DNA of 64,000 nt. Source: Kitasatospora cinereorecta (GTDB taxonomy: Bacteria; Actinomycetota; Actinomycetes; Streptomycetales; Streptomycetaceae). The stretch spans positions 1 to 64,000 of the forward strand of contig NZ_JAMZDX010000008.1 in the NCBI RefSeq assembly GCF_024172095.1, given 5' to 3'. The number at the start of each line of letters is the position of its first letter. Position 1 is the first letter of the stretch. Under the pieces are notes generated by a model, which did not search any database, was not told the origin of the DNA, and saw only the letters and a list, made by a program, of their open reading frames with translations. Positions 1-7,441 of the stretch are shown one piece after another. Both the position numbers and the translations under genes were made by a program.

Positions 1-1083
1 CGGTCGGGTAAGCCCGGCAACGGCGAGTGGCGGCAGACGGTACAGGCGATCAAGGACGAGCAGGCCGAGGAGCAGAAGCGGCAGGCCGTGCGGGACGAGC
101 TGCGCGCGGCCGGGGTGGCGGTGATCGACGTCCCGTATCGGTGGTGGCACACGGACGCCCGGCCGCTGTCGCACCTGCTCACCTCGTTGGGTAAGCCTCT
201 GACGGTCGAGATCCACACACAGGTCTGCCCGAGTCACGGCGCGGCCGTCGACCCGGACACGCTGGAGGTGACCCACGTGTGCACCAACTGGCACGCCGAG
301 GGCCACCGGCTCACCGAGGAGCACGCCGCCGAGCTGGAGGAGATGGGCAAGACTCCGGTCGACCCCGAGGCCGAGAAGGCGAAGGCGAAGGCCAGGCGCG
401 AGGGCAACACCGCGTGGCGCTCCGCCCGGACCGTCCGTCAGGAGGTGCTGCGCGCGGCGATCGCGGAGAAGAACCTGCCCGAGGCTGCCGACGAGCTGAC
501 CGAGCGCACCGTCATGGGCCGTAAGACGTGGTGGTTCAAGTCAGTTGCGTCCGCCCGAACCGAGGTGGCCGCCGCCCTGCTGGGCGTGCCCGACCCGAAC
601 GAGGGGCGCAGCCAGTGGGAGCGGCTGGAGGACCCGTTCGCGGAGCTGATCGCCGCCGGTCCCAAGACCCGCCGCAGGCACCGCATGTTCGCCCGGGTGG
701 TGGCCGCGATCGAGACCTATGTCATGGCGGACAAGGAGTGGCCGGAGCCGACCGAGGACATGGTCACGTACCTGCGGTTCCTGGAGAAGGCGTTCGGCTA
801 CACCCTGGCCGAGTGCGAGCGCCAGGTGATCGCCGCGTACGAGAGCAAGGCGAAGCAGGGCGACAAGGACGCAGGTAGCGATTCGGCCGACGACGCCGAG
901 GCCGACGACCAGGGCGACACCGCCGAGGGCGGAGCGGCAGAGGAGAGCGGCACCGGCCACGACGCCGAGGTGGAGGCTGAGGCGCAGCCCGCACCGGAGA
1001 GCGCGGCGGGCGAGGTGGCCGAGGGCCAGGAGCAGGCCGAGGCGGAGCAGCAGCCGACCGGGGACACCCCGACCGAGGGCTGA
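1..1083 (+). CDS. ParB-like partition protein, 5' end outside the window
   Basis: The reading frame is open from the first base, so the N-terminus is missing; a GTG at 88 is internal. The visible 360 residues carry a basic, helix-rich middle (about residues 90-290) and a very acidic Asp/Glu/Ala tail of about 80 residues, the layout of plasmid ParB-domain proteins in Streptomyces. The early stretch with the CTNWH motif near residue 100 and the segment before it look like the end of a ParB N-terminal domain. A role in plasmid segregation or DNA binding is inferred from this layout, not from a recognised catalytic motif. It is followed by a small gene behind a good ribosome-binding site. Confidence 0.6.
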   Translation, partial: RSGKPGNGEWRQTVQAIKDEQAEEQKRQAVRDELRAAGVAVIDVPYRWWHTDARPLSHLLTSLGKPLTVEIHTQVCPSHGAAVDPDTLEVTHVCTNWHAEGHRLTEEHAAELEEMGKTPVDPEAEKAKAKARREGNTAWRSARTVRQEVLRAAIAEKNLPEAADELTERTVMGRKTWWFKSVASARTEVAAALLGVPDPNEGRSQWERLEDPFAELIAAGPKTRRRHRMFARVVAAIETYVMADKEWPEPTEDMVTYLRFLEKAFGYTLAECERQVIAAYESKAKQGDKDAGSDSADDAEADDQGDTAEGGAAEESGTGHDAEVEAEAQPAPESAAGEVAEGQEQAEAEQQPTGDTPTEG

Positions 1084-1154
1084 CAGCAAGGTCGGGGGCG
1101 GGGGCCGTTGTTGTGGCCCCCGCCCCCGGCTCGATCGGAGAGGAGGAGAGGTGC

Positions 1155-1385
1155 ATGGAGAAGGCCGAGGAGGTAGCCGGCGACCTGTTCGCCGCGCTGC
1201 TGAAGGAGACCGCCGAGTGGGCCGACGACTCCGAGCAGGGGTGGGTGGACGGGCTCTGGGCGATGCCGCCGGGCGAAGCGCTCACCGCAATGGAGGAGTC
1301 GAACTGTCTGCCCGGCCAGCTGGCCGGTCCCGCCGCCGCCGCACTGCGCTTCTTGGCTCCGCACGTCTACGGCGTCCCGGGCTGA
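1155..1385 (+). CDS. small acidic protein of unknown function (76 aa)
   Basis: The ATG at 1155 is preceded by a purine-rich GAGAGGAGGAGAG stretch, better placed than the in-frame upstream GTG at 1113. The protein is acidic and probably helical, with no recognisable motif. It lies 71 nt after the ParB-like gene and probably shares its transcript; the structured stretch at 1414-1505 follows it. Confidence 0.6.
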   Translation: MEKAEEVAGDLFAALLKETAEWADDSEQGWVDGLWAMPPGEALTAMEESNCLPGQLAGPAAAALRFLAPHVYGVPG

Positions 1386-1413
1386 TCAGCAGGACCGGGA
1401 CGGGAAGAAGAAC

Positions 1414-1519
1414 GGCGGTCCGCCCCGCCATAAGGCGGGACCCCCTGTCGAGCTGACAGCAGGCTGGCGCGGACCGCCATCTGCGGCAGGTTTCGACGCT
1501 GCCGCTCCCTTCGAACCAG
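1414..1519 (+). other. multi-hairpin structured element ending in the CCCTTCGAACCAG box
   Basis: An outer 10-bp perfect stem (1414-1423 with 1469-1478) encloses two smaller perfect hairpins (1424-1429/1434-1439, loop ATAA; 1445-1449/1455-1459). A further perfect 7-bp hairpin follows (1483-1489/1499-1505) and then the CCCTTCGAACCAG box at 1507-1519 that recurs in the leaders listed below. No start codon with a ribosome-binding site follows directly. It could be a terminator, a structured RNA or a single-strand DNA structure. The rest of 1386-1688 holds no gene I can support apart from the promoter at 1594. Confidence 0.5.
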
Positions 1520-1586
1520 TTCTCACAGGGAGACCGGTTGCGAGGGTTCAGGATAGCGCGGCGGGCGATCGGTCTGTGACGGGTAG

Positions 1587-1671
1587 ATCACGCTTGCATG
1601 CGTGATTGATGGGTGATATAGTTCTCTTGTTGGAGCGGGGTGGCACCCCGGACCCGCACCCTTCGAGCCAG
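1587..1671 (+). promoter_or_regulatory. repeated promoter-leader element, copy 1 (with operator-like inverted repeat)
   Basis: The -35 TTGCAT (1594-1599) and -10 TATAGT (1617-1622) are 17 bp apart with an extended TGA before the -10. The -35 sits in the loop of a perfect 7-bp inverted repeat (ATCACGC/GCGTGAT, 1587-1606), a likely operator. Downstream come the constant GTTCTCTTGTTGG, a 6-bp hairpin (1636-1641/1645-1650) with a GGC loop, and the box CCCTTCGAGCCAG (1659-1671). It drives the gene at 1689. Confidence 0.75.
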
Positions 1672-1688
1672 ACCCCAGGGAGAACCCG

Positions 1689-1925
1689 ATGGAACTCACC
1701 CACCTCCGCACGGACGAGCGCGAACCGGAGTGCACCGACTGCTACGGAACGGGCCGCATCGAGCTCTACCACCCCTCCACCGACGCTCTTACCGGCTACA
1801 CGCCCTGCGCCCCGGAGTGCCAGCAGCCCATCGCCGAGAGCGCCGCCCGCTCGCGCGCCGCACGGGACCTCGCCGACGCCGCGTGGGCCGCGAAGGTGGC
1901 GGCTGGCACCGAACCCCCGCTCTGA
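1689..1925 (+). CDS. small DnaJ-type zinc-finger-like protein (78 aa)
   Basis: The ATG follows an AGGGAG ribosome-binding site in leader copy 1. Residues 14-23 contain CTDCYGTGRI, the CxxCxGxG pattern of DnaJ-type zinc knuckles, and a second Cys pair follows near residues 38-42, so a single small zinc site is likely. The rest is an Ala/Arg-rich helix. It is the first gene of a unit that continues with the 61-aa gene at 2003. No enzymatic role is evident. Confidence 0.65.
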   Translation: MELTHLRTDEREPECTDCYGTGRIELYHPSTDALTGYTPCAPECQQPIAESAARSRAARDLADAAWAAKVAAGTEPPL

Positions 1926-2002
1926 CCCACCCCGCGGCCGGGGCCGACCGCCCCGGCCGCGCACACGACCACACCAGACCCGACCACGCCCAGGGAGATC
2001 CG

Positions 2003-2188
2003 ATGAACGATCCGGCAGCGACGACCCCCGCCGAGCCCACCACCGAGAACGACCGGCCCGACTGGACGACCCTCCCCGCACACGCCTTCACCGCTGCGCC
2101 GCGCGCCACGCAGGTCTCCCTGTTCGCCATCGGGGACGACTCGTTCGGCACCCCGTCGCTGCTCGACGACGCACAGCCGCTGTTCTGA
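2003..2188 (+). CDS. small hypothetical protein (61 aa)
   Basis: The ATG is 6 nt behind AGGGAG. The N-terminus is polar and Pro/Thr-rich and the C-terminus is acidic. There is no known motif. It is placed between the zinc-finger gene and the 287-aa gene in the same direction. Confidence 0.5.
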   Translation: MNDPAATTPAEPTTENDRPDWTTLPAHAFTAAPRATQVSLFAIGDDSFGTPSLLDDAQPLF

Positions 2189-2272
2189 CCGCCCGGCCGC
2201 CCGGCCCGGCCACACCGCTGCGCCCCGGCTGGCCGCCGGGGCGCCGACCCTGAACCGAAGAAAGGGAACGAC

Positions 2273-3136
2273 ATGGAGATTTCGCCGACCTGGGAGAAGC
2301 TCAGCAGCCGGTTCGCCGCGCTCGGCGAGCAGATCGCCGCCGCCCTGAACACCCTCGAACCCGAGGAGCGGCGCGGCTGGACCCACCGCCGCGAGAACAA
2401 TGCGTACGGCTCGGTGGCGCTCCTGCATCCGGCCGGCTGGCAACTGCACATCTGGCGGGAGAAGGCGCACTGCACGGGCGCGGCCGGCCAGCGGCTGACG
2501 ATCAGCGGCATCGTTCCGAGCGAGTACCGGGGCCGGGCGGAGCACCGGATCACCGTCGCGGGCGACCGCCCGCCCGGGGACATCGCACGCGACATCGCGC
2601 GGCGCCTGCTCCCGGGGTACCGAGACACGGCGGCCAAGGCTTTCGAGCATCGCGACCAGGAGCAGGCCGCCACCCGGGCCCGGGTGGCGGCGTTCGCCCG
2701 GCTGCGCGAGGCTCTGCCCGCGCTGAACACCGGAGCGAGCAGCATCGAGAGCGGGTACGGGCTGTTCTACCGGGGGTACGCCCGGGTGGCCGACGGCCAG
2801 GGGGGTGCCCGGGAGAGCGGGCACCGCGCCCACGCCTCCGGGACAGTGCGGCTGTCCCACGACGGGTCGACCGGTTCCATCAAGGCGGACGAGGTGCCGC
2901 TGGAGTTGCTGGTGGAGTTCCTGGCGCGACTCAACGCCGACCCGCAGGCGCTGACCGGGAGGGTGATGCCGCGCTTGCTGGACAGTGCTCTGCCCGAGCT
3001 GGGCTGGCGGCCACGCGTCGTCCCCGGGGAGGTGGTCACCGGAGAGCCGGCGGGCAGCGGGGAACAGCGGCAGACGCTGCCCGCCGCCGGGACCGAGGCG
3101 AAGCCGATCACGCCCGCCGACGTGCCAATGATCTAA
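2273..3136 (+). CDS. plasmid-backbone protein of unknown function (287 aa)
   Basis: The ATG is preceded by AAGAAAGG. No catalytic motif is visible. The first 150 residues share a layout with the 229-aa protein at 21916: a W-x-L-H-I-type strand, a beta stretch, then a basic helix of the form D(I/M)xRRxLPxY followed by an Ala-rich helix. I read the two as distant paralogues. The C-terminal half (about residues 160-287) is specific to this protein. The last codons run into the degenerate leader copy at 3137. Confidence 0.6.
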   Translation: MEISPTWEKLSSRFAALGEQIAAALNTLEPEERRGWTHRRENNAYGSVALLHPAGWQLHIWREKAHCTGAAGQRLTISGIVPSEYRGRAEHRITVAGDRPPGDIARDIARRLLPGYRDTAAKAFEHRDQEQAATRARVAAFARLREALPALNTGASSIESGYGLFYRGYARVADGQGGARESGHRAHASGTVRLSHDGSTGSIKADEVPLELLVEFLARLNADPQALTGRVMPRLLDSALPELGWRPRVVPGEVVTGEPAGSGEQRQTLPAAGTEAKPITPADVPMI

Positions 3137-3180
3137 TCTAGTTCTCTTGTTGGAAATCGGCGGCACCTTCCACCGGAGGA
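3137..3180 (+). promoter_or_regulatory. repeated promoter-leader element, degenerate copy
   Basis: The constant stretch TAGTTCTCTTGTTGG is intact (3139-3153) but the -10 is TCTAGT, no -35 is evident, and the CCCTTCGAACC box is missing. A GGAGGA ribosome-binding site follows. It may be an internal promoter or a relic. Confidence 0.5.
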
Positions 3181-3185
3181 ACCAC

Positions 3186-3410
3186 ATGAGCACGAAGCGC
3201 GGATACGCCTGGGGCATCGGCGGCACCGAGTACCTGATCGTCCCCGGCGAGGCATGGAACAGGCCCCCGCTGACGGAACACCCGCAGGAGGCCGTCCGCC
3301 CGGTCCACCCGCGCGTGGACACCCTCGCGCTGGTGGACCGGGTCTGGCACGGAGGCGTGAGCGGCGACGGCTACGTGCACCGCATCGTCGAGGTCGTCCC
3401 GACCACCTGA
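3186..3410 (+). CDS. small hypothetical protein (74 aa)
   Basis: The ATG follows GGAGGAACCAC, a strong ribosome-binding site that fixes the start. The sequence suggests a compact beta-rich protein (IGGTEYLIVPGEAW near the N-terminus) but has no recognised motif. It is followed by the 226-aa gene behind a CCCTTCGAACCA box at 3492-3503 that lacks its own promoter. Confidence 0.55.
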   Translation: MSTKRGYAWGIGGTEYLIVPGEAWNRPPLTEHPQEAVRPVHPRVDTLALVDRVWHGGVSGDGYVHRIVEVVPTT

Positions 3411-3527
3411 CGCCACGAGCCGGGCCCCGCCCGACCGCGACCGACCCGCACCCCTGCCCGGGGGCGGCGGCTGGCCCCGCCGCCCCCGAACCCCTTCGAA
3501 CCACAACCGACCCGAGGAGACACCACC

Positions 3528-4208
3528 GTGCACACACACCCGCCCACCGCCGCCGCCCAGGCCCGCAGACTGGTCACCGCCGCCCTGCTGGAGGCCGGGC
3601 TGCGCCCGACCTCCCTCCACCCGGACGAGCCCTGGCGGGGCCGCACCACCGGGTTCCTGGTCCGGGGCGACGAGAGGGCCGTGACGGTCAGTCGGCACCC
3701 GTTGCCGCTCGACCGCCAGGCACGCGACACCTACCACCGCGCGGTCTACGCCGGTTCGGTGGCGACCAACAGCGCGTGGCGGTACGAGGACGGCCCCGAG
3801 GGCTCCCTGGTGGTGCGTCCGGGCGTCTGGGGGTGGGGCGGGCCCATGACCACGCCCGGCCCGCTGACCGCCCTGGCCGCCGAGGAGCTGGAGGCGGCAC
3901 TCACCGGCGAGGCGTTCGAGGTGTGGGCGGACACCGCGAACGGGCGCACCGTCGTCCCGGTGGGCAACTCCCGCACGACGACGCTGGCCATGCTCCGGCG
4001 TGCCCTGAAGAACGGGCGCACGGTGGCCGCCGACGCCCAGGGCGTGGTCACGGTCGACGCCCGCGGCTTCCGGGGGGACCCGTACCGCGTGTTCGTCAAC
4101 GCCATCCCCGCCGCGTGGGTCGGCGGGCTGTGCGCGGGATGCGGCTGCACCCGGCGCGAGCACGGCGACCTCTACAAGCCGCTGTGCTGCGACGAGTTCC
4201 GGCGCTGA
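3528..4208 (+). CDS. hypothetical protein with C-terminal Cys cluster (226 aa)
   Basis: The GTG start at 3528 follows CGAGGAGACACCACC. The body is alpha/beta with no known motif. The C-terminal 25 residues hold CAGCGC, then CC, a pattern suited to one metal site (LCAGCGCTRREHGDL). It lies in the leader-controlled gene string; a perfect GC hairpin follows its stop (around 4220-4243). Confidence 0.55.
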   Translation: MHTHPPTAAAQARRLVTAALLEAGLRPTSLHPDEPWRGRTTGFLVRGDERAVTVSRHPLPLDRQARDTYHRAVYAGSVATNSAWRYEDGPEGSLVVRPGVWGWGGPMTTPGPLTALAAEELEAALTGEAFEVWADTANGRTVVPVGNSRTTTLAMLRRALKNGRTVAADAQGVVTVDARGFRGDPYRVFVNAIPAAWVGGLCAGCGCTRREHGDLYKPLCCDEFRR

Positions 4209-4298
4209 CCTGCCCACAAGCGGCGGGCCGACCGGCCCGCCGGGCCCCCGAAGCCACGGCGAGACCGAGCACCCACCATCGGAAGGGACGATGCATCC

Positions 4299-4742
4299 AT
4301 GCCCGAGGCGGACCTGACTGCCGAGCAGAAGGCCCTAGCGCAGCGGCGGGCACGACTCCCGCGCTCCCTCCGTCAGCTGCGCGGATTCGTGGACCGGTTG
4401 GCTGGCCTGGCGGAGCACAGCGCCTACGACGCCTATCTGCTCGACTGTCTGCGCGCGGTCCTGCTGGAGCAGGAGGTCGCCTCCGCCACGTCGGGGCGCT
4501 CGGTCCATCCCGGGCTGCGCGTGGAGGGGAACGCCTGGCCGGGGGCGGACCCCGCAACCCGATTCAGCGTGGCGCTGACCGGGGGGCGGGGGCGACTGCT
4601 GAGGCGGGGGTTCCCGACGACGCACGCGGCTCGGTGCGCGGCGGTCCGGCTGGCCGACGCCGCCGACTGGCGCCTGCCGACGGCGGAATTCGGGGCGCAG
4701 CACCACGCCGCCGTGCTGGCCGAGGAGACCCGGCCAATCTGA
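4299..4742 (+). CDS. hypothetical protein (147 aa)
   Basis: The ATG is preceded by GGAAGGGACGATGCATCC. The N-terminal half is probably helical and Arg-rich and the C-terminal half a small alpha/beta unit. No family is recognised. It is co-directional with its neighbours, with gaps of 90 and 182 nt. Confidence 0.5.
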   Translation: MPEADLTAEQKALAQRRARLPRSLRQLRGFVDRLAGLAEHSAYDAYLLDCLRAVLLEQEVASATSGRSVHPGLRVEGNAWPGADPATRFSVALTGGRGRLLRRGFPTTHAARCAAVRLADAADWRLPTAEFGAQHHAAVLAEETRPI

Positions 4743-4924
4743 CGGGGCCTCCGGTGTTCGAGGCACCCGGCCACGGTGGCCGGGTGCGCTGCCCCTGCTC
4801 CACCCTCACCGCCCCCTGACGGGCTCCCGCAGCCCCCTCTCTGCGGGGCGGCCAGCACCGCCGCCCCGCCCCCACCACACCCCGCCGCACCGTCCCGTGC
4901 GGCTCACCGAACCGGAGGATCATC

Positions 4925-5242
4925 GTGTCCATCCCCGCCATGACCACCAACGCCACCACCGCGTGCGACAACTGCGGCCACCGCCGCTGGACGCTGCACG
5001 TCACCGTCACCACGCGCAGCCCGGCCGCCGGGGCCGTCGTGGTCGCCGTGCCCGCGCCGCCCGCCCTGGAGCTCCTGGTCACCTGCGGCACCTGCGCCGG
5101 CTGGCTCGACCAGAAGGACCCCCTCCACGCCGCCTTCTACGCGCTCCTGGTCGACCGCTTCGCCCAGCAGCAGTCCGTCCGGCCCGGACGCCTGCACCAC
5201 CTGCGCCGCCTGCTGCGCCGCCACACCGGGGCCCGGGTGTGA
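4925..5242 (+). CDS. small zinc-ribbon-like protein (105 aa)
   Basis: The GTG start follows GGAGGATCATC. Residues 14-17 (CDNC) and about 56-59 (CGTC) form two CxxC knuckles separated by a beta-strand-rich stretch, the spacing of a zinc ribbon. The C-terminal third is a basic helix (RLHHLRRLLRRH) that could contact nucleic acid. Function is unknown. Confidence 0.6.
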   Translation: MSIPAMTTNATTACDNCGHRRWTLHVTVTTRSPAAGAVVVAVPAPPALELLVTCGTCAGWLDQKDPLHAAFYALLVDRFAQQQSVRPGRLHHLRRLLRRHTGARV

Positions 5243-5271
5243 GCCGCACCCGCACCGGGGTCCGCAGACGC

Positions 5272-5349
5272 ACTGCGAACGTGAACGCAGTCTGATATAG
5301 TTGTCGTTCTGGTAAAGCCCGGAGGTCGATCCACCGCTTCGAACCAGAG
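5272..5349 (+). promoter_or_regulatory. repeated promoter-leader element, variant copy with inverted repeat
   Basis: The -10 is TATAGT (5296-5301). A perfect 6-bp inverted repeat ACTGCG/CGCAGT (5272-5291) covers the -35 position, the same geometry as at 1587 but with a different sequence. In the leader, TTCTGG (5307-5312) can pair with CCAGAG (5344-5349), with TTCGAACC between them. It precedes the truncated gene at 5359. Confidence 0.65.
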
Positions 5350-5358
5350 GAGCCTTTC

Positions 5359-5538
5359 GTGAGCACCACCACGACCACCCTGGCCTACCGCATCGGCGAC
5401 CCGGACGCCGAATGCCGCCTACCCCGTGATCATCGGCATCGAGAACCCCCTGGTGATCGGCCGGGCCTACCGGCGGCATCGGACCGCCGATGGCCGATAC
5501 GTGGCGCCCCGACCCGGGAGTGGCAGCGGCCCCTCGCC
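5359..5538 (+). pseudogene. truncated, frameshifted copy of the gene at 17.3 kb
   Basis: From the leader to about 5485 this matches the start of the 17334 gene nearly base for base. The GTG at 5359 gives an N-terminus with LAYRIGDPDAECR, then one extra C (GCCGCC instead of GCCGC) breaks the frame; the corrected frame continues YPVIIG and IENPLVIG. Homology stops near 5485, and the frame ends just inside the end of the convergent methyltransferase gene. The 17.3-kb copy has a different frameshift, so the two together restore the ancestral N-terminus. Confidence 0.7.
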
Positions 5539-5542
5539 TTGA

Positions 5543-6301
5543 TCAGTTGGAGGCAATGACGACAGTGCGATGGTCGTCATCAACGGGACCACCGCGAAGG
5601 TCCCCCATCATGCGGACATCGTTGAAGCCAGCGGCCAACAGGGCGGATCGCAGCTGGCTGCGGGAGTACATGCGGGTGCGGCAGCCCCTGGACCAGCCAG
5701 GACGTGAGTAGCGGACGTGGGCGAGCTGGCTGGTCCAGTCGAACCAGGAGTCCTCCTGGAGATCGCCATGCCGTACCCTCTTCGTGCTGATGGCCTCCGC
5801 TTCCGTGGTCCGGATCTGGCGCATCGCCTGCTCCAGAGTCGAGAGTTCCATGAGGAGTCGGCCGCCGGGAACCAGGACGCTCTGCCACGCGATGAGTGCC
5901 GCGAGGTCGTCCTCGGGCGTGCTGAGATAGCCGAAGCTGGTCCACAGGTTAAGGACGAAGTCGAACGGGCCGGGTGGCGGGTTTCGCATGTCCTGTAGAT
6001 GGAAGGTGGCGGACGGCCAGCGTCGCCGGGCCTCGGCGATCTGGTGGGGAGAGATGTCGATGCCGGCCACTGAGAATCCGCGGCGGGACAGCGGCCCGCT
6101 GTGGCGGCCGAAGCCGCACGGTACGTCCAGGATGCGTTGCCCGGGTCGGAGACCGAGAAGCTCGGTCAGGTCGGCAAGTTCCTGCTCCGTGGAGTCGTAC
6201 TTGCCGAGAAGGCGGGATGTGGCCTCGAAGCCTGAGTCGAAGAAGTTGTCGACCCAACCGTCGGGAACGGGCTGGTGCGCTGCTGCGGACACGGGTATCA
6301 C
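5543..6301 (-). CDS. class I SAM-dependent methyltransferase (252 aa)
   Basis: Motif I is ILDVPCGFGRHS (about residues 57-68), followed by the acidic end of strand 2 (GIDIS), motif II/III DMRNPP and the FDFVLNLWTSFGYL motif IV region, the standard Rossmann methyltransferase order. Length is typical. The acceptor is unknown; small-molecule (sugar or amino-sugar) methylation fits its position next to the APH-type kinase and the sugar operon. It is transcribed away from the kinase from a shared 149-bp intergenic region. Confidence 0.8.
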   Translation of the reverse strand: MIPVSAAAHQPVPDGWVDNFFDSGFEATSRLLGKYDSTEQELADLTELLGLRPGQRILDVPCGFGRHSGPLSRRGFSVAGIDISPHQIAEARRRWPSATFHLQDMRNPPPGPFDFVLNLWTSFGYLSTPEDDLAALIAWQSVLVPGGRLLMELSTLEQAMRQIRTTEAEAISTKRVRHGDLQEDSWFDWTSQLAHVRYSRPGWSRGCRTRMYSRSQLRSALLAAGFNDVRMMGDLRGGPVDDDHRTVVIASN

Positions 6302-6450
6302 CCTTCGGTGGATGACGATGCTGCCGGACGTTGAGTGGTGGGACTGCGTCCATGCAGTTCCACCTCGCTGGTAGTCCTTCTGCGTAGCGAAGCGCTACTC
6401 TGAGTATCCGGCGATGGCCGATCTGTCGATAGCTTCCCGCGAGGTGGCAC

Positions 6451-7386
6451 ATGCAGTCGCACGAGACGAATTGGATCGAGTACTTCAGCTCCGGCGGGCA
6501 CCGCGACGTGGTCCCGCTGGCTGCCGGAATGGAGGGCGCGGTCTACCGCCTCGGGCAGGGGCTGGTCGGCAAGGTCTGGGGCCAGCGCGAAGCTGCGGAG
6601 CTGAAGCGCCTGCAGGAGTTCTATGCGGACATCTCTGCGGCGGGGCTGTCCTTCGCGACGCCGCAGATCCTCGAAGTCCGCGAGGTCGAGGGGACCTCGG
6701 TGACGATCGAGCGGGAGCTGGCGGGCCGTCCGCTCAAGCAGTTCGTGGGCGACGGCGTGCCGCCCGAGGCGGACGCGGCCGTCGTGGAGGTGCTGCGGGG
6801 CTTGGCCTCGGTGCCGGCGACAGCGGCGATGCATCAGCTGGCGGTATTGGACGAATCAACGCCGCTGTGGGAGGGCGCGGGGAGCTGGGCAGCAGCGCTG
6901 AACGGACTGCTGCGGCGCCGGGTTGACGTCTTCGGAGATCAACTGCGTTCAGCGGTTGCCGACTTCGACGGCGTGTTCAACCAAGTCGCCGAGCTGGTCT
7001 CTCGGCAGGCTGATCGGCCGCAGTCGGTGGTGCACGGCGACGTGTGCCTGGAGAACATCCTCGTGGACGATGACCTGCGGCTAACCGCCTTGCTGGACTT
7101 CGGGTTCCTGTCCGGCGCGGGCGATCCTGCGTGGGATGCGAGCATCACGGCGGGAATCGTCGACATGTACGGGCCTCACGCACGGGAGGTCGATGACCGG
7201 CTTACTCACCGGATGGCGCGAGAGTTCGGCTATCCCGTTGAGCTGCTGCTCGGTTACCGCGCCGCGTACGGGATCGCGGCGGCAAATGCCTACGACCCCC
7301 ACGGGGCTGACGGGCACTTCGCCTGGTGCGCAGCCGTGTTGAGGCGCGAGGACGTCCGTGAAGCTCTCGGGGCCATCGCTGTCTGA
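6451..7386 (+). CDS. aminoglycoside phosphotransferase-family kinase (311 aa)
   Basis: The ATG follows GAGGTGGCAC. The kinase catalytic loop is VVHGDVCLENILV (about residues 195-207; H-G-D with the downstream Asn) and the metal-binding LLDFGF (about 215-220) follows, as in APH/choline kinases. The N-lobe contains AAGMEGAVYRLGQGLVGKVW, a nucleotide-binding strand pair with the lysine. Families of this type phosphorylate aminoglycosides, sugars or amino alcohols. Next to an amino-sugar-type operon it could be a self-resistance or tailoring enzyme, which is an inference. A strong bidirectional terminator follows. Confidence 0.75.
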   Translation: MQSHETNWIEYFSSGGHRDVVPLAAGMEGAVYRLGQGLVGKVWGQREAAELKRLQEFYADISAAGLSFATPQILEVREVEGTSVTIERELAGRPLKQFVGDGVPPEADAAVVEVLRGLASVPATAAMHQLAVLDESTPLWEGAGSWAAALNGLLRRRVDVFGDQLRSAVADFDGVFNQVAELVSRQADRPQSVVHGDVCLENILVDDDLRLTALLDFGFLSGAGDPAWDASITAGIVDMYGPHAREVDDRLTHRMAREFGYPVELLLGYRAAYGIAAANAYDPHGADGHFAWCAAVLRREDVREALGAIAV

Positions 7387-7397
7387 CGAGCCGGACA

Positions 7398-7438
7398 CAC
7401 GGCCCCGCCCCTCCGACTGGTTGGAGAGCGGGGCCGTG
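7398..7438. terminator. bidirectional hairpin terminator between convergent genes
   Basis: A perfect 11-bp stem CACGGCCCCGC/GCGGGGCCGTG (7398-7408, 7428-7438) with an inner CTCC/GGAG pairing lies between the kinase stop and the end of the minus-strand operon. Confidence 0.75.
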
Positions 7439-7441
7439 GTG

